From Streptacidiphilus sp. P02-A3a (GTDB lineage Bacteria > Actinomycetota > Actinomycetes > Streptomycetales > Streptomycetaceae), in assembly GCF_014084105.1 (NCBI RefSeq), contig NZ_CP048289.1:3233922-3297921 (forward strand): DNA of 64,000 nt. Reading direction: 5' to 3'. The translations under genes were made by a program, and so were the position numbers. Positions 43,001-51,376 of this stretch are shown one piece after another (position 1 is the stretch's first letter; each line of letters opens with the position of its first letter). The notes below the pieces were generated by a model that did no database searches, had not been told where the DNA came from, and saw only the letters and a program-made list of their open reading frames with translations.

Positions 43001-44253
43001 GCGCAACCCCGACCCACCTGGACGACCCGGCCGCGCGGCTGGTGGAGCAGGCGCTGAGCGCCGTCCCGGTGTTCGACGGCCACAACGACCTGCCGACGGC
43101 GTTGCGCGCCCGCTCCGGCTACAGCGTGGAAGGGCTGGACGGCGACCGTCCGGAGCTGCACACCGACCTGCCCCGGCTGCGGGCGGGCCGGGTCGGCGCG
43201 CAGTTCTGGTCGGTGTACGTGCCCTCGACCCTGCCCGAGCCGGAGGCCGTGGTCTCCACCCTGGAGCAGATCGACGCGGTGTACCGGCTGGTCGCCCGCT
43301 ACCCGGACACGCTGCGGATCGCCTACACCGCCGACGAGGTCGAACGCGCCGTCGCCGACGGACGGATCGCGTCGCTGCTGGGCGTGGAGGGCGGACACAG
43401 CCTGGCCGGATCGCCCGGGGTGCTGCGCAGCCTGGCCCGGCTCGGCGTGCGGTACGTCACGCTGACCCACAACCACAACAACGCCTGGGCGGACTCGGCG
43501 ACCGACGCGCCCTCGGTCGGCGGCCTCAGCGACACCGGGCGGGCGATCGTGGCCGAGCTGAACCGGACCGGGGTCCTGGTCGACCTCTCCCATGTCGCCG
43601 AGTCCACCCAGCGGGCCGCACTGGCGGCGTCCACCGTGCCGGTGCTGTTCAGCCACTCCTCGGCCCGCGCGGTCACCGACCACCCGCGCAACGTCAGCGA
43701 CGCGGTGCTGGAGCTGCTGCGCGACAACGGCGGGGTGGTCCAGCTGACCTTCGTGCCGGGCTTCGTCTCCACGCAGGTCGCCGAGTGGACCCGGGAGCTG
43801 GCCGCCGAGCGGGAGCGGCTGGGCCTGGCCGCCGTCTCCTGGCCCTGGCCGCGCGCCCCGCGACCGGGTGAGCCGCCCGCCGAGGCGGCGGCCGAGTTCC
43901 TGGCGGCGTACACCCGGGAGACCGCCGCCACGGACGAGCGGATCACCCGCTGGCTGGCCGAGCACCCCCGACCGGAGGCCACCGTCGACCAGGTGGCCGA
44001 CCACGTGGAGCACGCCCGCGAGGTCGCGGGCATCGACCATGTCGGCCTGGGCGGCGACTTCGACGGGGTGGACCGCCAGCCGGTCGGTCTCGCCGACGTC
44101 TCCGGATACCCGGTCCTGCTCCGCGAGCTGGCCCGCCGCGGCTGGTCCCGCACCGAGCTGGAGGCGCTGACCGGCCGCAACGTGCTGCGGGTGCTCCGCG
44201 CCGCCGAGGAGGCCGCCGACGAACCGCTCTGGCCCACCTCCGCGCTGCGCTGA
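42997..44253 (+). CDS. Membrane dipeptidase (M19/renal dipeptidase family)
   Basis: 418-residue zinc dipeptidase of family M19. Metal ligands: HxD in FDGHNDLPTALR (about 26-37), the Glu of LLGVEGGHSL (about 129), the His residues of LVDLSHVAESTQ and VLFSHSSARAVTDHPRN, and GLGGDFDGVD. M19 enzymes cleave dipeptides, including Cys-Gly and cystinyl-bis-glycine, which fits the Cys-type leader in front of this operon. The ATG overlaps the ATPase stop (ATGA), so it is translated with the transporter. No signal peptide; it should act on imported dipeptides. Confidence 0.92.
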   Translation: MSATPTHLDDPAARLVEQALSAVPVFDGHNDLPTALRARSGYSVEGLDGDRPELHTDLPRLRAGRVGAQFWSVYVPSTLPEPEAVVSTLEQIDAVYRLVARYPDTLRIAYTADEVERAVADGRIASLLGVEGGHSLAGSPGVLRSLARLGVRYVTLTHNHNNAWADSATDAPSVGGLSDTGRAIVAELNRTGVLVDLSHVAESTQRAALAASTVPVLFSHSSARAVTDHPRNVSDAVLELLRDNGGVVQLTFVPGFVSTQVAEWTRELAAERERLGLAAVSWPWPRAPRPGEPPAEAAAEFLAAYTRETAATDERITRWLAEHPRPEATVDQVADHVEHAREVAGIDHVGLGGDFDGVDRQPVGLADVSGYPVLLRELARRGWSRTELEALTGRNVLRVLRAAEEAADEPLWPTSALR

Positions 44254-44274
44254 CCGGCGGGCGGCGGACGGCCA

Positions 44275-44303
44275 TTGTCGGGCGGGCCGGGAACGGGTAC
44301 CGT
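44275..44303 (+). promoter_or_regulatory. Probable housekeeping promoter for the monooxygenase operon
   Basis: TTGTCG (44275-44280), 17-nt spacer, TACCGT (44298-44303): a fair sigma-70-type match located about 85 nt upstream of the second leader peptide. It implies a transcription unit separate from the transporter operon. Confidence 0.45.
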
Positions 44304-44386
44304 GATCAGCAGTAACCACCGTTCCCCGGCCAGGCTCCTGACCTGCGAACGGCACCACGGAGACCCGCATGTGGGAGGGGGCAGCA

Positions 44387-44518
44387 GTGCGCACAGTCAG
44401 CGTCCAGGACGCCGCCGCACACCCCCGCCCCGGCTTCCAGCTGCTGGTCCTGCGGCGGCACGTGGACCTGCTGCGCGTGAGCAGCGCGCTGTGTCCGGAG
44501 GACCGCTCCGCCCGCTGA
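44387..44518 (+). CDS. Cysteine-containing leader peptide upstream of LLM monooxygenase operon
   Basis: 43-residue frame starting at GTG 44387, with GGAGGGGG upstream. Its C-terminal half reads RRHVDLLRVSSALC followed by PEDRSAR, the same RRHxDLLxVxSALC pattern as the peptide at 37088. The rest of the two peptides is unrelated, so the conserved end is what matters. The Cys codon (TGT) falls just before the stop region. A 200-nt leader with several stems follows before the first monooxygenase. Confidence 0.8.
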   Translation: MRTVSVQDAAAHPRPGFQLLVLRRHVDLLRVSSALCPEDRSAR

Positions 44519-44648
44519 GGCGCCCCGTCGCACACCCTTCCCGGCTGTCCGTCGCGGCCCGCGGGCCCCACCGCGCGCCCGTCCGTCCCGCTCCCCACGC
44601 TCCACGTCCGCGTGCTGCGGGCCGGGCCGCGCGCGCCCATCCACCCCA

Positions 44649-44675
44649 GGCCCGCGCACCCGGCTGACGCGGGCC
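44649..44675 (+). promoter_or_regulatory. Stem-loop in the monooxygenase operon leader
   Basis: GGCCCGCG (44649-44656) pairs with CGCGGGCC (44668-44675) around an 11-nt loop, ending about 28 nt before the GAGGAGG of the first monooxygenase. A second palindrome GGCCCGCGGGCC lies nearer the leader peptide. Both could be parts of an attenuator. Confidence 0.4.
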
Positions 44676-44717
44676 CAGACCCGGACCGGCCCCGCGCCGG
44701 TCGAGGAGGTGCGGCTC

Positions 44718-45827
44718 GTGACGGAGCAGCGACCGGACACGGCATTCCACTGGTTCCTGCCGACCGGCGGCGACGGCCGCCGCCTCGGCGGCGCCGTCCA
44801 CGGCACCGGCATCGGCGCCCAGGGCGGCCGCAGCAGCGGCCAGGCCGGTGGCGAGCGACCGGCCAGCCTCGGCTATCTCAGTCAACTGGCTGAAGCCGTC
44901 GACGAGTTGGGGTACGAAGGGGTGCTCACTCCGACCGGTGCGCACTGCGAGGACTCCTGGCTGGTCACCGCGGCACTGATCGCCCGCACCCGGCGGCTCA
45001 AGTTCCTGGTCGCCTTCCGCCCCGGTCTGGTCGAACCGGCGCTGGCCGCCCAGATGGCCGCGACCTTCCAGCGCCTCTCCGGCGGGCGCCTGCTGCTGAA
45101 CGTGGTGGCCGGCGGCAGCGACGCCGAACAGCGCGGCTACGGCGACCAGTTGGGCCACGACGCCCGCTACGCCCGGGCCGAGGAGTTCCTCGACGTGGTA
45201 CGCGAGGCCTGGACCGGCAAGCCCTTCGACCACCGGGGCGAGTACTACCAGGTGGAGGGCGGCCTGCTGCGGCAGCCCCCGGAGCCGGTGCCCCGGGTCT
45301 ACTTCGGCGGCTCCTCCGCGCCCGCCCTCGACCTCGCGGCCCGCCACGCCGACACCTACCTGACCTGGGGCGAGCCGGTGGCCCAGGTGGCCGAGAAGAT
45401 CGACCGGGTGCGCGAACTGGCCCAGTGGCAGGGCCGGGAGCCGCGCTTCGGCCTGCGGGTGCACGTGCTCAGCCGGGCCACCTCGGAGCGCGCCTGGCAG
45501 GACGCCGAGGAGCTGATCGCGGGCCTGGACGACGAGGCCGTGGCCTCCGGCCAGCGCCGACTGAGGGCCGTGGACTCGGAGGGCCAGCGCCGGATGCTGG
45601 CCCTGCACGGCGGCGACCGCTCCCGGCTGGTGGTCGCGCCCAACCTGTGGGCGGGCGTCGGCCTGGTCCGCGGCGGGGCCGGTACCGCCCTGGTGGGCAG
45701 CCACGAGGAGGTCGCCGAACGCATCGACGAGTACCGCGCGGCCGGGGTGGACGAGTTCGTCCTCTCCGGATACCCGCACCTGGAGGAGGCCTACACCTTC
45801 GCCGAGTGCGTCAGGCCCCTGCTGTGA
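44718..45827 (+). CDS. LLM class FMN-dependent monooxygenase, SsuD-like
   Basis: 369-residue flavin monooxygenase of the alkanesulfonate monooxygenase (SsuD) branch: FHWFLPTGGDGR, YLSQLAEAVDELGYEGVLTPTG, KFLVAFRPGLVEPALAAQMAATF, LSGGRLLLNVVAGGSDAEQRGYGD, YFGGSSAPALDLAARHADTYLTWGEP, and the C-terminal FVLSGYPHLEEAY. It uses FMNH2 from a separate reductase, none of which is in the window, to cleave C-S bonds. GTG 44718 is chosen because GAGGAGG is about 9 nt upstream. First gene of a three-gene LLM operon. Confidence 0.92.
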   Translation: MTEQRPDTAFHWFLPTGGDGRRLGGAVHGTGIGAQGGRSSGQAGGERPASLGYLSQLAEAVDELGYEGVLTPTGAHCEDSWLVTAALIARTRRLKFLVAFRPGLVEPALAAQMAATFQRLSGGRLLLNVVAGGSDAEQRGYGDQLGHDARYARAEEFLDVVREAWTGKPFDHRGEYYQVEGGLLRQPPEPVPRVYFGGSSAPALDLAARHADTYLTWGEPVAQVAEKIDRVRELAQWQGREPRFGLRVHVLSRATSERAWQDAEELIAGLDDEAVASGQRRLRAVDSEGQRRMLALHGGDRSRLVVAPNLWAGVGLVRGGAGTALVGSHEEVAERIDEYRAAGVDEFVLSGYPHLEEAYTFAECVRPLL

Positions 45828-45905
45828 CCCGGCCCCTCCGGCCGCACCGCGCCGACCAGCACTTCCCCCCTCCCCGCACCCGTCCCCGACCGGAAGCCCA
45901 CAGCC

Positions 45906-47006
45906 ATGACTGAGACTGCTCCCGCCCGCCTGCGCCTGGCCGTCGAGCTCGACGGCCAGGGCGCGCACCCCGCCGCGGCGGGGCCGCCGCCCGCTGACGC
46001 CGCACTGCTGCGCCGCCGGGTCGCCGCCGTCGAACAGGCCGGTTTCGACCTGATCACCCTGGACGACAGCCCGCTGCCCCCGCCCGCCGATCCGGACGGC
46101 CGCCCGGTCCACCGGATCGAGGCGGGTGTCCGCGCCGCGCACGTGGCCACCCGTACCGACCGGACCGGCCTCGCGCCCACCCTGCACCCGGCCACCACCG
46201 AGCCCTTCCACCTGGCCACCCAGCTGGCCGCGCTGGACCACGCCAGCCGCGGCCGGGGCGCCTGGGTGGTCGGCCCGGCCGGCCTCGGCCCGGACGGCGA
46301 GGCCGAGTTGGCCACCGTCGGCGCCGCCCTGCCCACCGCCGAGGTACTGCGCCAGGAGATCGCGGACGTGGTCGACACCGCCCGCGCCCTGTGGGACTCC
46401 TGGGAGGACGACGCGGTCATCAAGGACGTGGCCACCAGCCGCTACCTGGACGCCGAGAAGGTGCACCCGGTGGACGTCGCGGCCGCCACCTTCTCGGTCA
46501 AGGGCCCGCTGATCACCCCGCGCCCGCCGCAGGGCCACCTGGTGGTGCTGCTCCCGGACGCACTGGAGCTGGACGAGCGGGCGGACGCGGTACTCGTGGG
46601 CCGCCGCACGGTGGCCGCCGTGGCCGAGCGCGCCGAGCGGGCCCGCGCCGCGGGCGCGCCGCTGGTCCTGGCCGAGCTGGAGGTACTGCTGGACGCCGAC
46701 GTCCCGGCCGCCGAACGGCTGGCCGCGCTGGACGCGCGCCGCCCCTGGCCGCCCGGCGAGCGGCTGCGCCATGTCGGCTCCGTCGCCGGACTCCGCTCCC
46801 TGCTGGACGAGTTGGCCGAGGTGGTGGACGGCGTCCGGCTGCACCCGGCCGAACTGGAGGTGGACCTCCCGGTGCTCATCGCCGAGGTGCTGCCCGCGCT
46901 GGACGCCGACGGTCGGCACCGCGCGCCGCAGCCGGACGCCACCCTGCGGGCCACCCTCGGCCTGCCCCGCCCCGCCAACCGCTACGCCGCAGAGGTGACG
47001 TCATGA
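45906..47006 (+). CDS. LLM class flavin monooxygenase-like protein
   Basis: 366-residue luciferase-like protein: LRLAVELDGQGAHP, VAAVEQAGFDLITLDDSPLP, RIEAGVRAAHVATRTDRTGLAPTLHPATTEPFHLATQLAALDHASRGRGAWVVG, and DVVDTARALWDSWEDDAVIKDVATSRYLDAEKVHPVDVAAATFSVKGPL. This middle region is as in DszA/NtaA-type and acyl-group LLM proteins, but the C-terminal third is divergent and Glu/Arg/Ala-rich. It may be the second component or act on a different oxidation step. ATG 45906; the stop overlaps the next ATG (ATGA). Confidence 0.82.
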   Translation: MTETAPARLRLAVELDGQGAHPAAAGPPPADAALLRRRVAAVEQAGFDLITLDDSPLPPPADPDGRPVHRIEAGVRAAHVATRTDRTGLAPTLHPATTEPFHLATQLAALDHASRGRGAWVVGPAGLGPDGEAELATVGAALPTAEVLRQEIADVVDTARALWDSWEDDAVIKDVATSRYLDAEKVHPVDVAAATFSVKGPLITPRPPQGHLVVLLPDALELDERADAVLVGRRTVAAVAERAERARAAGAPLVLAELEVLLDADVPAAERLAALDARRPWPPGERLRHVGSVAGLRSLLDELAEVVDGVRLHPAELEVDLPVLIAEVLPALDADGRHRAPQPDATLRATLGLPRPANRYAAEVTS

Positions 47007-48358
47007 CCGGACAGCAGCACAGGCAGCACACCCACGCGGACGACCAGGACCCCGAGCGCCCCCAGGGGCCGCAGGTGCACCTCGGCGTCTTCTTCACCGG
47101 GGTCGGCCAGGAGCTCATGTGGGCGCACCCGCAGGCCGCTCCGCACATGGCCGTCGAGACCTTCGTACAGACCGCCCAGCTGCTGGAGCGGGGCCTGTTC
47201 GACGCCTTCTTCCTCGGCGAGGGTCTGCGGGTGCGCGAGAACCGGGGCCGGGTGCACGACCTGGACGTGGCCGGCCGCCCCGACGCGATCACCCAGCTGG
47301 CCGCGCTGGCCGGGGTCACCGAGCGGATCGGCCTGGTGGCCACCCAGAACACCACCTACAACTTCCCGGCCGACCTGGCCCGCCGCCTGGCGAGCCTGGA
47401 CGCCGTCTCCGGCGGCCGGGCCGGGTGGAACGTCGTCACCACCGACAACGCCTGGACCGGGGCCAACTTCCGGCACGGCGGCTGGCTGGAGCACGAGCGC
47501 CGCTACGACCGGGCCGGCCAGTTCGTGGACGCGGCGAAGGAGTTGTGGGCGGCGGGCACCGGTGGGGCGGTCGAACGGGCCACCGACCTGGTCCGGCTGC
47601 GCACCGCGGCCACCCTGCCGCCCAGCCCGCAGGGCCGTCCGGTGCTGTTCCAGGCCGGGGACTCCGACGGCGGCCGGGAGCTGGCCGCCCGCCACGCGGA
47701 CGTGGTCTTCTCCGCCAACACCGAGTACGAGAAGGCCGTCGCCTACGCGGCGGACCTGCGCGCCCGGCTGGCCCGCCACGGCCGCGCGCCGGACTCGGTG
47801 CGGATCCTTCCCGGCGCCTCGGTGGTCCTGGCGGACACCCCGGCCGAGGCCCAGGAGAAGGCCCGCTGGGTGCAGGGCGAGCGGATCAACGGCCGCCGCG
47901 CCATCGCCTTCCTGGAGCAGTACTGGGGCGTCGACCTGTCCGGCTACGACCCGGACGGCCCGCTGCCCGACATCGAGCCGGTCGAGGGCGAGCTGGACCC
48001 GTCGCGCGGCACCATCTCGATCGAGCGCCGCACCGGCAAGCTCCAGCAGATCCAGAAGTGGCGCGACCTCGCCGCCGAACGCGGCCTGTCGATCCGCCAG
48101 CTGGTGATCGAGGCCAACCCGCGCCACGCCTCCTTCGTCGGCACGCCCTCCCAGGTGGCCGACGAGTGGGCCCACTATGTGCGCACCGGCGCGGCGGACG
48201 GCTTCAACCTGCTGCCCTACCTGCTGCCGGCCTCGCTGGAGGAGGTGGTCGACCAGCTGGTCCCGGAACTCCAGGAGCGCGGTGTCTACCGGACCGCCTA
48301 CCAGGGCACCACGCTCCGTGAGCACCTGGCGCTGCCCCAGCTGACCTACCCCAGCTGA
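47003..48358 (+). CDS. NtaA/SnaA/DszA-family FMN-dependent monooxygenase
   Basis: 451-residue monooxygenase of the nitrilotriacetate/DszA/CmoJ-like group: VHLGVFFTGVGQELMWAHP, FDAFFLGEGLRVRENRG, TERIGLVATQNTTYNFPADLARRLASLDAVSGGRAGWNVVTTDNAWTGANF, RPVLFQAGDSDGGRELAARHADVVFSAN, DEWAHYVRTGAADGFNLLPYLLP. Members oxidise sulfones, sulfur conjugates of cysteine, or aminocarboxylates. With the SsuD-like gene and the Cys leader, a sulfur substrate is favoured. ATG overlaps the previous stop. Confidence 0.9.
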   Translation: MTGQQHRQHTHADDQDPERPQGPQVHLGVFFTGVGQELMWAHPQAAPHMAVETFVQTAQLLERGLFDAFFLGEGLRVRENRGRVHDLDVAGRPDAITQLAALAGVTERIGLVATQNTTYNFPADLARRLASLDAVSGGRAGWNVVTTDNAWTGANFRHGGWLEHERRYDRAGQFVDAAKELWAAGTGGAVERATDLVRLRTAATLPPSPQGRPVLFQAGDSDGGRELAARHADVVFSANTEYEKAVAYAADLRARLARHGRAPDSVRILPGASVVLADTPAEAQEKARWVQGERINGRRAIAFLEQYWGVDLSGYDPDGPLPDIEPVEGELDPSRGTISIERRTGKLQQIQKWRDLAAERGLSIRQLVIEANPRHASFVGTPSQVADEWAHYVRTGAADGFNLLPYLLPASLEEVVDQLVPELQERGVYRTAYQGTTLREHLALPQLTYPS

Positions 48359-48373
48359 CCTGGCCCGCCGGGC

Positions 48374-48745
48374 TCAGGCGGCGCCCGCGACGTGCTGGTC
48401 GCGGCCGGCGCCGAAGCCCATCACCACCTGCGGGACCAGCAGCAGGAGCAGGACCGCCAGCGGGACCGTCCAGTTGCCCGAGACGTCGTGCGGCGCGCCC
48501 AGGGCCGCCAGCACCCCCGGGCGCAGCCGCCGACCGACGATGACCGGCGCCACGAACGACCCCAGGACGCCGAACAGGGAGGAGAAGGAGAGCATCCACC
48601 CGGCGTCGGCCTCGCTCAGGCCCGCGTCCTTGAGCAGGCTCGGCAGCCAGGCCGTGGCCGCGTAGCAGCCGAGCGACTGCAACCCCATGAACGCGGTGAC
48701 CTGCCAGGCCAGCGGGGACCGCCCAGTCCGCGGACCCGGTGGCTC
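48374..48745 (-). pseudogene. Remnant of MFS transporter (CynX/NimT-like)
   Basis: About 120 codons of a major facilitator transporter survive: PLAWQVTAFMGLQSLGCYAATAWLPSLLKDAGLSEADAGWMLSF in pieces, GVLGSFVAPVIVGR, LAVLLLLLVPQVVMGFGAG. The N-terminal half is missing (the sequence runs into the end of the methyltransferase gene), and after VGRRLRPGVLAALG the reading loses helices expected in this family. There is no start with a ribosome binding site. It should not give a working transporter. Confidence 0.72.
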
Positions 48746-48763
48746 AGGCCGTGGCGGGGGTGC

Positions 48764-49597
48764 TCAGGAGCTCGGCGCGGGCTTGTAGCCGACCCCCGCG
48801 TACATCCAGCGCGTGGTGTTCTCGGTGGGGCCCTCCGGACGCCAGAGCGGGACGAACTCCACACCGGGTGCCAGCAGTTCCCAGTCCTCGAAGAACCCCT
48901 CGACCTGCGCGCGCCCGCGCAGCGCGATCGGCGCGTCGGTGTCGTCCCAGGTCTTCGCCACCTCGGCGGCCCGCTGCGGGTTGCCCTCGAACGTGCTGTG
49001 CGACAGCAGCAGGTAACTGCCCGGCGCCAGTCGGCTGTGGATGGCCCTCATGGCGGTGCGGGCCTGTTCGTCGGTGACGAAGTGGAGGACCGCGACCAAC
49101 AGGACCGCGACGGGCTGCCCGAGGTCGATCAGCGCGCGCAACTCGGGACGGTCCAGCAGTTCGTCGAGTTCGCGCAGATCCCCGGTGAGGACGGTGGTGG
49201 TGAGGTTGTCCGCCAGCAGCGCGCGTCCGTGCGCGAGCACGATCGGGTCGTTGTCGACGTAGACGACCCGCGCCCGCGGGTCTGTCCGGTGGACCACCTC
49301 GTGCACGTTGCCCTGGGTGGGGAGGCCCGAGCCGATGTCGATGAACTGCCGGATCCCGGCCTCGGCGCACAGGCGGACCGCGCGTTGCAGGAACGCCCGG
49401 TTCTCCCGCGCGGCGGCCGGAATGTCCGGGGAGGTGCGGATGGCGTGCTCGGCAGCCGCCCGGTCGGACGCGAAGGTGTCCTTCCCGCCCAGCCAGTGGC
49501 TGTAGATGCGGGCCGGGTGCGGGACCTCCGGGCGGAGGTTCGCCGACGGCGGCTCCTCGCCGAGCTGCTGGGTCATCCACTCGTTGCTGTTGATCAC
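48764..49597 (-). CDS. SAM-dependent methyltransferase, PF04672 (DUF574) family
   Basis: 277-residue methyltransferase of the PF04672 family, large in streptomycetes: PHPARIYSHWLGGKDTFASDRAAAE, FLQRAVRLCAEAGIRQFIDIGSGLPTQGNVHEV (SAM motif), ARVVYVDNDPIVLAHGRALL, LLLSHSTFEG, and a C-terminal LAPGVEFVPLWRPEG. Substrate unknown; no biosynthetic cluster is adjacent. GTG at 49597 is used, as INSNEWMTQQ fits the coding pattern; ATG 49576 is the alternative. A second member lies at 58.6 kb. Confidence 0.88.
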   Translation of the reverse strand: MINSNEWMTQQLGEEPPSANLRPEVPHPARIYSHWLGGKDTFASDRAAAEHAIRTSPDIPAAARENRAFLQRAVRLCAEAGIRQFIDIGSGLPTQGNVHEVVHRTDPRARVVYVDNDPIVLAHGRALLADNLTTTVLTGDLRELDELLDRPELRALIDLGQPVAVLLVAVLHFVTDEQARTAMRAIHSRLAPGSYLLLSHSTFEGNPQRAAEVAKTWDDTDAPIALRGRAQVEGFFEDWELLAPGVEFVPLWRPEGPTENTTRWMYAGVGYKPAPSS

Positions 49598-49679
49598 GGG
49601 AACAGCCTAAGCGGTCAACTCCCGGGCGTGGGAAGGCCCCGGAGAAGTGCTCGCTGCACGGTACCCGCAGCGGCGGTCC

Positions 49680-50459
49680 TCAGTCCTCGGGGAAGACCAG
49701 CTCGGCGTCCAGGCCCTCGGCGAGCAGGAAGTATCCGAGGAAGGTCACGCCGTCGCGCTGCGCGTCGAAGCGGGCGACGCGGGTGCCCTCGGGCTCGTAG
49801 AACACGTCACCGGCCGTGAGCACCTGCTCGGGTCCGCCCTCGATCTGGTAGACCGCCGAGCCGGTCTCGATGCTGCCGAAGACCGGGCCGTTGTGGATGT
49901 GCAGGCCCGCCGCGTGCCCGGGGGCGATGGTGATGCGGCGGATCTCGACGCGCTGGGTGGCCAGCGCCCACGGCAGCCGCTGGTCCATGACCACGACCCG
50001 GCTCAGCGGCGGGACCGGCTCGGCGGCCGCCGTGCCCTCCTTGGCGGCTCCCGCGGCTCCGGCGGACTCGGCGTACTCGGTGTCGGTCACGGGCTCGCCG
50101 AAGAGCGCCGTCGTGCCGTCCTCCGGCAGTTCCTCGATGGCCACATGGGTCATCGAGGCCTCCGGCGTGGCGCCGTGCCAGTGCCATTCGCCTGCCGCGA
50201 TCCGCACCGTGTCACCGGTGCGGATGGTCTCGGCCGGCTCGCCGCGGCGCTGGACCAGGCCGGTGCCCTCGGTGACGACCAGGACCTGTCCGACCGGGTG
50301 CCGGTGCCAGTGCGTCCGGGCGCCCGGAGCGAAGTGGACGTCGTCGACCTGGGTGCGCGACGCGCCGTCGGGCGCGGCGAGTTCCGCGACGCGGGCGGCA
50401 CCCGAGATCCACTCGGACGGCGCGGCGACGGCGGTGTGCGGGGCACGGGATATGCGCAT
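49680..50459 (-). CDS. Two-cupin domain protein
   Basis: 259 residues with two cupin barrels. The first (about 30-120) has RTHWHRHPVGQVLVVTEGTG with metal-binding His residues, and EWHWHGATPEA. The second (about 165-250) has APGHAAGLHIHNGPVFGSIETGSAVYQIEGG and PEGTRVARFDA. Similar bicupins act on small carbonyl compounds or serve as quinone/quercetin-type dioxygenase-like proteins; no reaction is assigned. ATG 50459 has GAAGGA upstream. The stop-to-start distance from the TetR gene is about 60 nt, so both are likely in one unit under that repressor. Confidence 0.84.
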   Translation of the reverse strand: MRISRAPHTAVAAPSEWISGAARVAELAAPDGASRTQVDDVHFAPGARTHWHRHPVGQVLVVTEGTGLVQRRGEPAETIRTGDTVRIAAGEWHWHGATPEASMTHVAIEELPEDGTTALFGEPVTDTEYAESAGAAGAAKEGTAAAEPVPPLSRVVVMDQRLPWALATQRVEIRRITIAPGHAAGLHIHNGPVFGSIETGSAVYQIEGGPEQVLTAGDVFYEPEGTRVARFDAQRDGVTFLGYFLLAEGLDAELVFPED

Positions 50460-50520
50460 GCTTCGGGTGTTCCTTCGCTCTCGTGCGGGCTGTTCTCGGA
50501 GGTGGGCAGGTACGACGTGG

Positions 50521-51087
50521 TCAGCGGACGCCGGGGGCACCGAGCAGTGCCAGCAGCCCCTCGATCGCCTGCTCGAACGGCTGTGTGCTGTCCGCCGCCC
50601 GGGCCAGGACGTATCCGCCCTGCAGGGTGGCGATGACGGCCGACGCGGTGGTCCGCGGGTCGACGGCCGGGCTCAGCTCCCCGGCCTCGACCCCCTCGGC
50701 CAGCACCTCCGCCAGGCGGCCGCGGATCCAGCCGAACATCTCCTCGACCGGCTCGCGCAGCACCGGCGCGGCCATGACGTCCGGGTCCTGGGTCAGTCGG
50801 CCGATCGGGCAGCCCTTCATGACGTCGCGCTCGTTGCGCAGGTAGGCCGCGACGCGTTCGAGCGGCGAGCCGGGACCGGAGAGCAGGGCGTCGGCCCCGG
50901 CGCGCATCCCCTCGGCGGTGCGGTCGATCGCGGTGCGGGCGAGCTCCTCCTTGCCGGAGAAGTGGTGGTACATGCTGCCCTGCCCGGCGGCGGCCAGCTC
51001 CTGGATGTTCTTGGGACTGGTGCCGACGTAGCCGCGCTCCCACAGCAGGGTGCGGGTGCTCTCGATCAGACGTTCCCTGGTGCTCAT
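50521..51087 (-). CDS. TetR family transcriptional regulator
   Basis: 188-residue repressor. N-terminal TetR HTH: STRERLIESTRTLLWERGYVGTSPKNIQELAAAGQGSMYHHFSGKEEL in parts. The C-terminal part (RNERDVMKGCPIGRLTQDPDV, TTASAVIATLQGGYVLARA) resembles the YcdC/TetR_C_16-like regulators that sense electrophiles or fatty compounds. ATG at 51087 with a palindromic operator 9 nt upstream, so it should repress itself and the cupin gene that follows. Confidence 0.92.
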   Translation of the reverse strand: MSTRERLIESTRTLLWERGYVGTSPKNIQELAAAGQGSMYHHFSGKEELARTAIDRTAEGMRAGADALLSGPGSPLERVAAYLRNERDVMKGCPIGRLTQDPDVMAAPVLREPVEEMFGWIRGRLAEVLAEGVEAGELSPAVDPRTTASAVIATLQGGYVLARAADSTQPFEQAIEGLLALLGAPGVR

Positions 51088-51095
51088 GGGTCCAG

Positions 51096-51115
51096 TGTAC
51101 ATACTAGTTGGTACA
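51096..51115. promoter_or_regulatory. TetR-type operator
   Basis: TGTAC-AT-ACTAGT-TG-GTACA, a 20-bp dyad with only two mismatched pairs, directly upstream of the TetR gene. Size, symmetry and place fit an autoregulatory operator that covers the promoter. Confidence 0.72.
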
Positions 51116-51142
51116 GTCGCAGCAGCCCCCCGCGAAGCACCC

Positions 51143-51180
51143 GCCGGAGCGGGGGGCCTGCGGCCGGAGCGGGGGGCCTG
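51143..51180. repeat. Tandem 18-bp direct repeat
   Basis: GCCGGAGCGGGGGGCCTG occurs at 51143-51160 and again, identical, at 51163-51180 with a 2-nt spacer. It lies in the 260-nt gap between the TetR operator and the GH3 gene, before an AT-rich stretch (51187-51211). Confidence 0.85.
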
Positions 51181-51376
51181 TCCCTGGAAATAAATGGGTG
51201 GAATTAACTTACATCCGCGGCCGACGCAGGCCCTTCCGGTCAGGAAAGTGGTGCCGTTTCCCGAGGTCAGTAAGGGGACCCGGAAAGATCGGTCAGCTGT
51301 ATTGCGTCGATAACACGTCGGGTTGTAGACACACCTTCCGGGAAGAGGTCCGCACACAATGTCGGAGGAGTCCACC

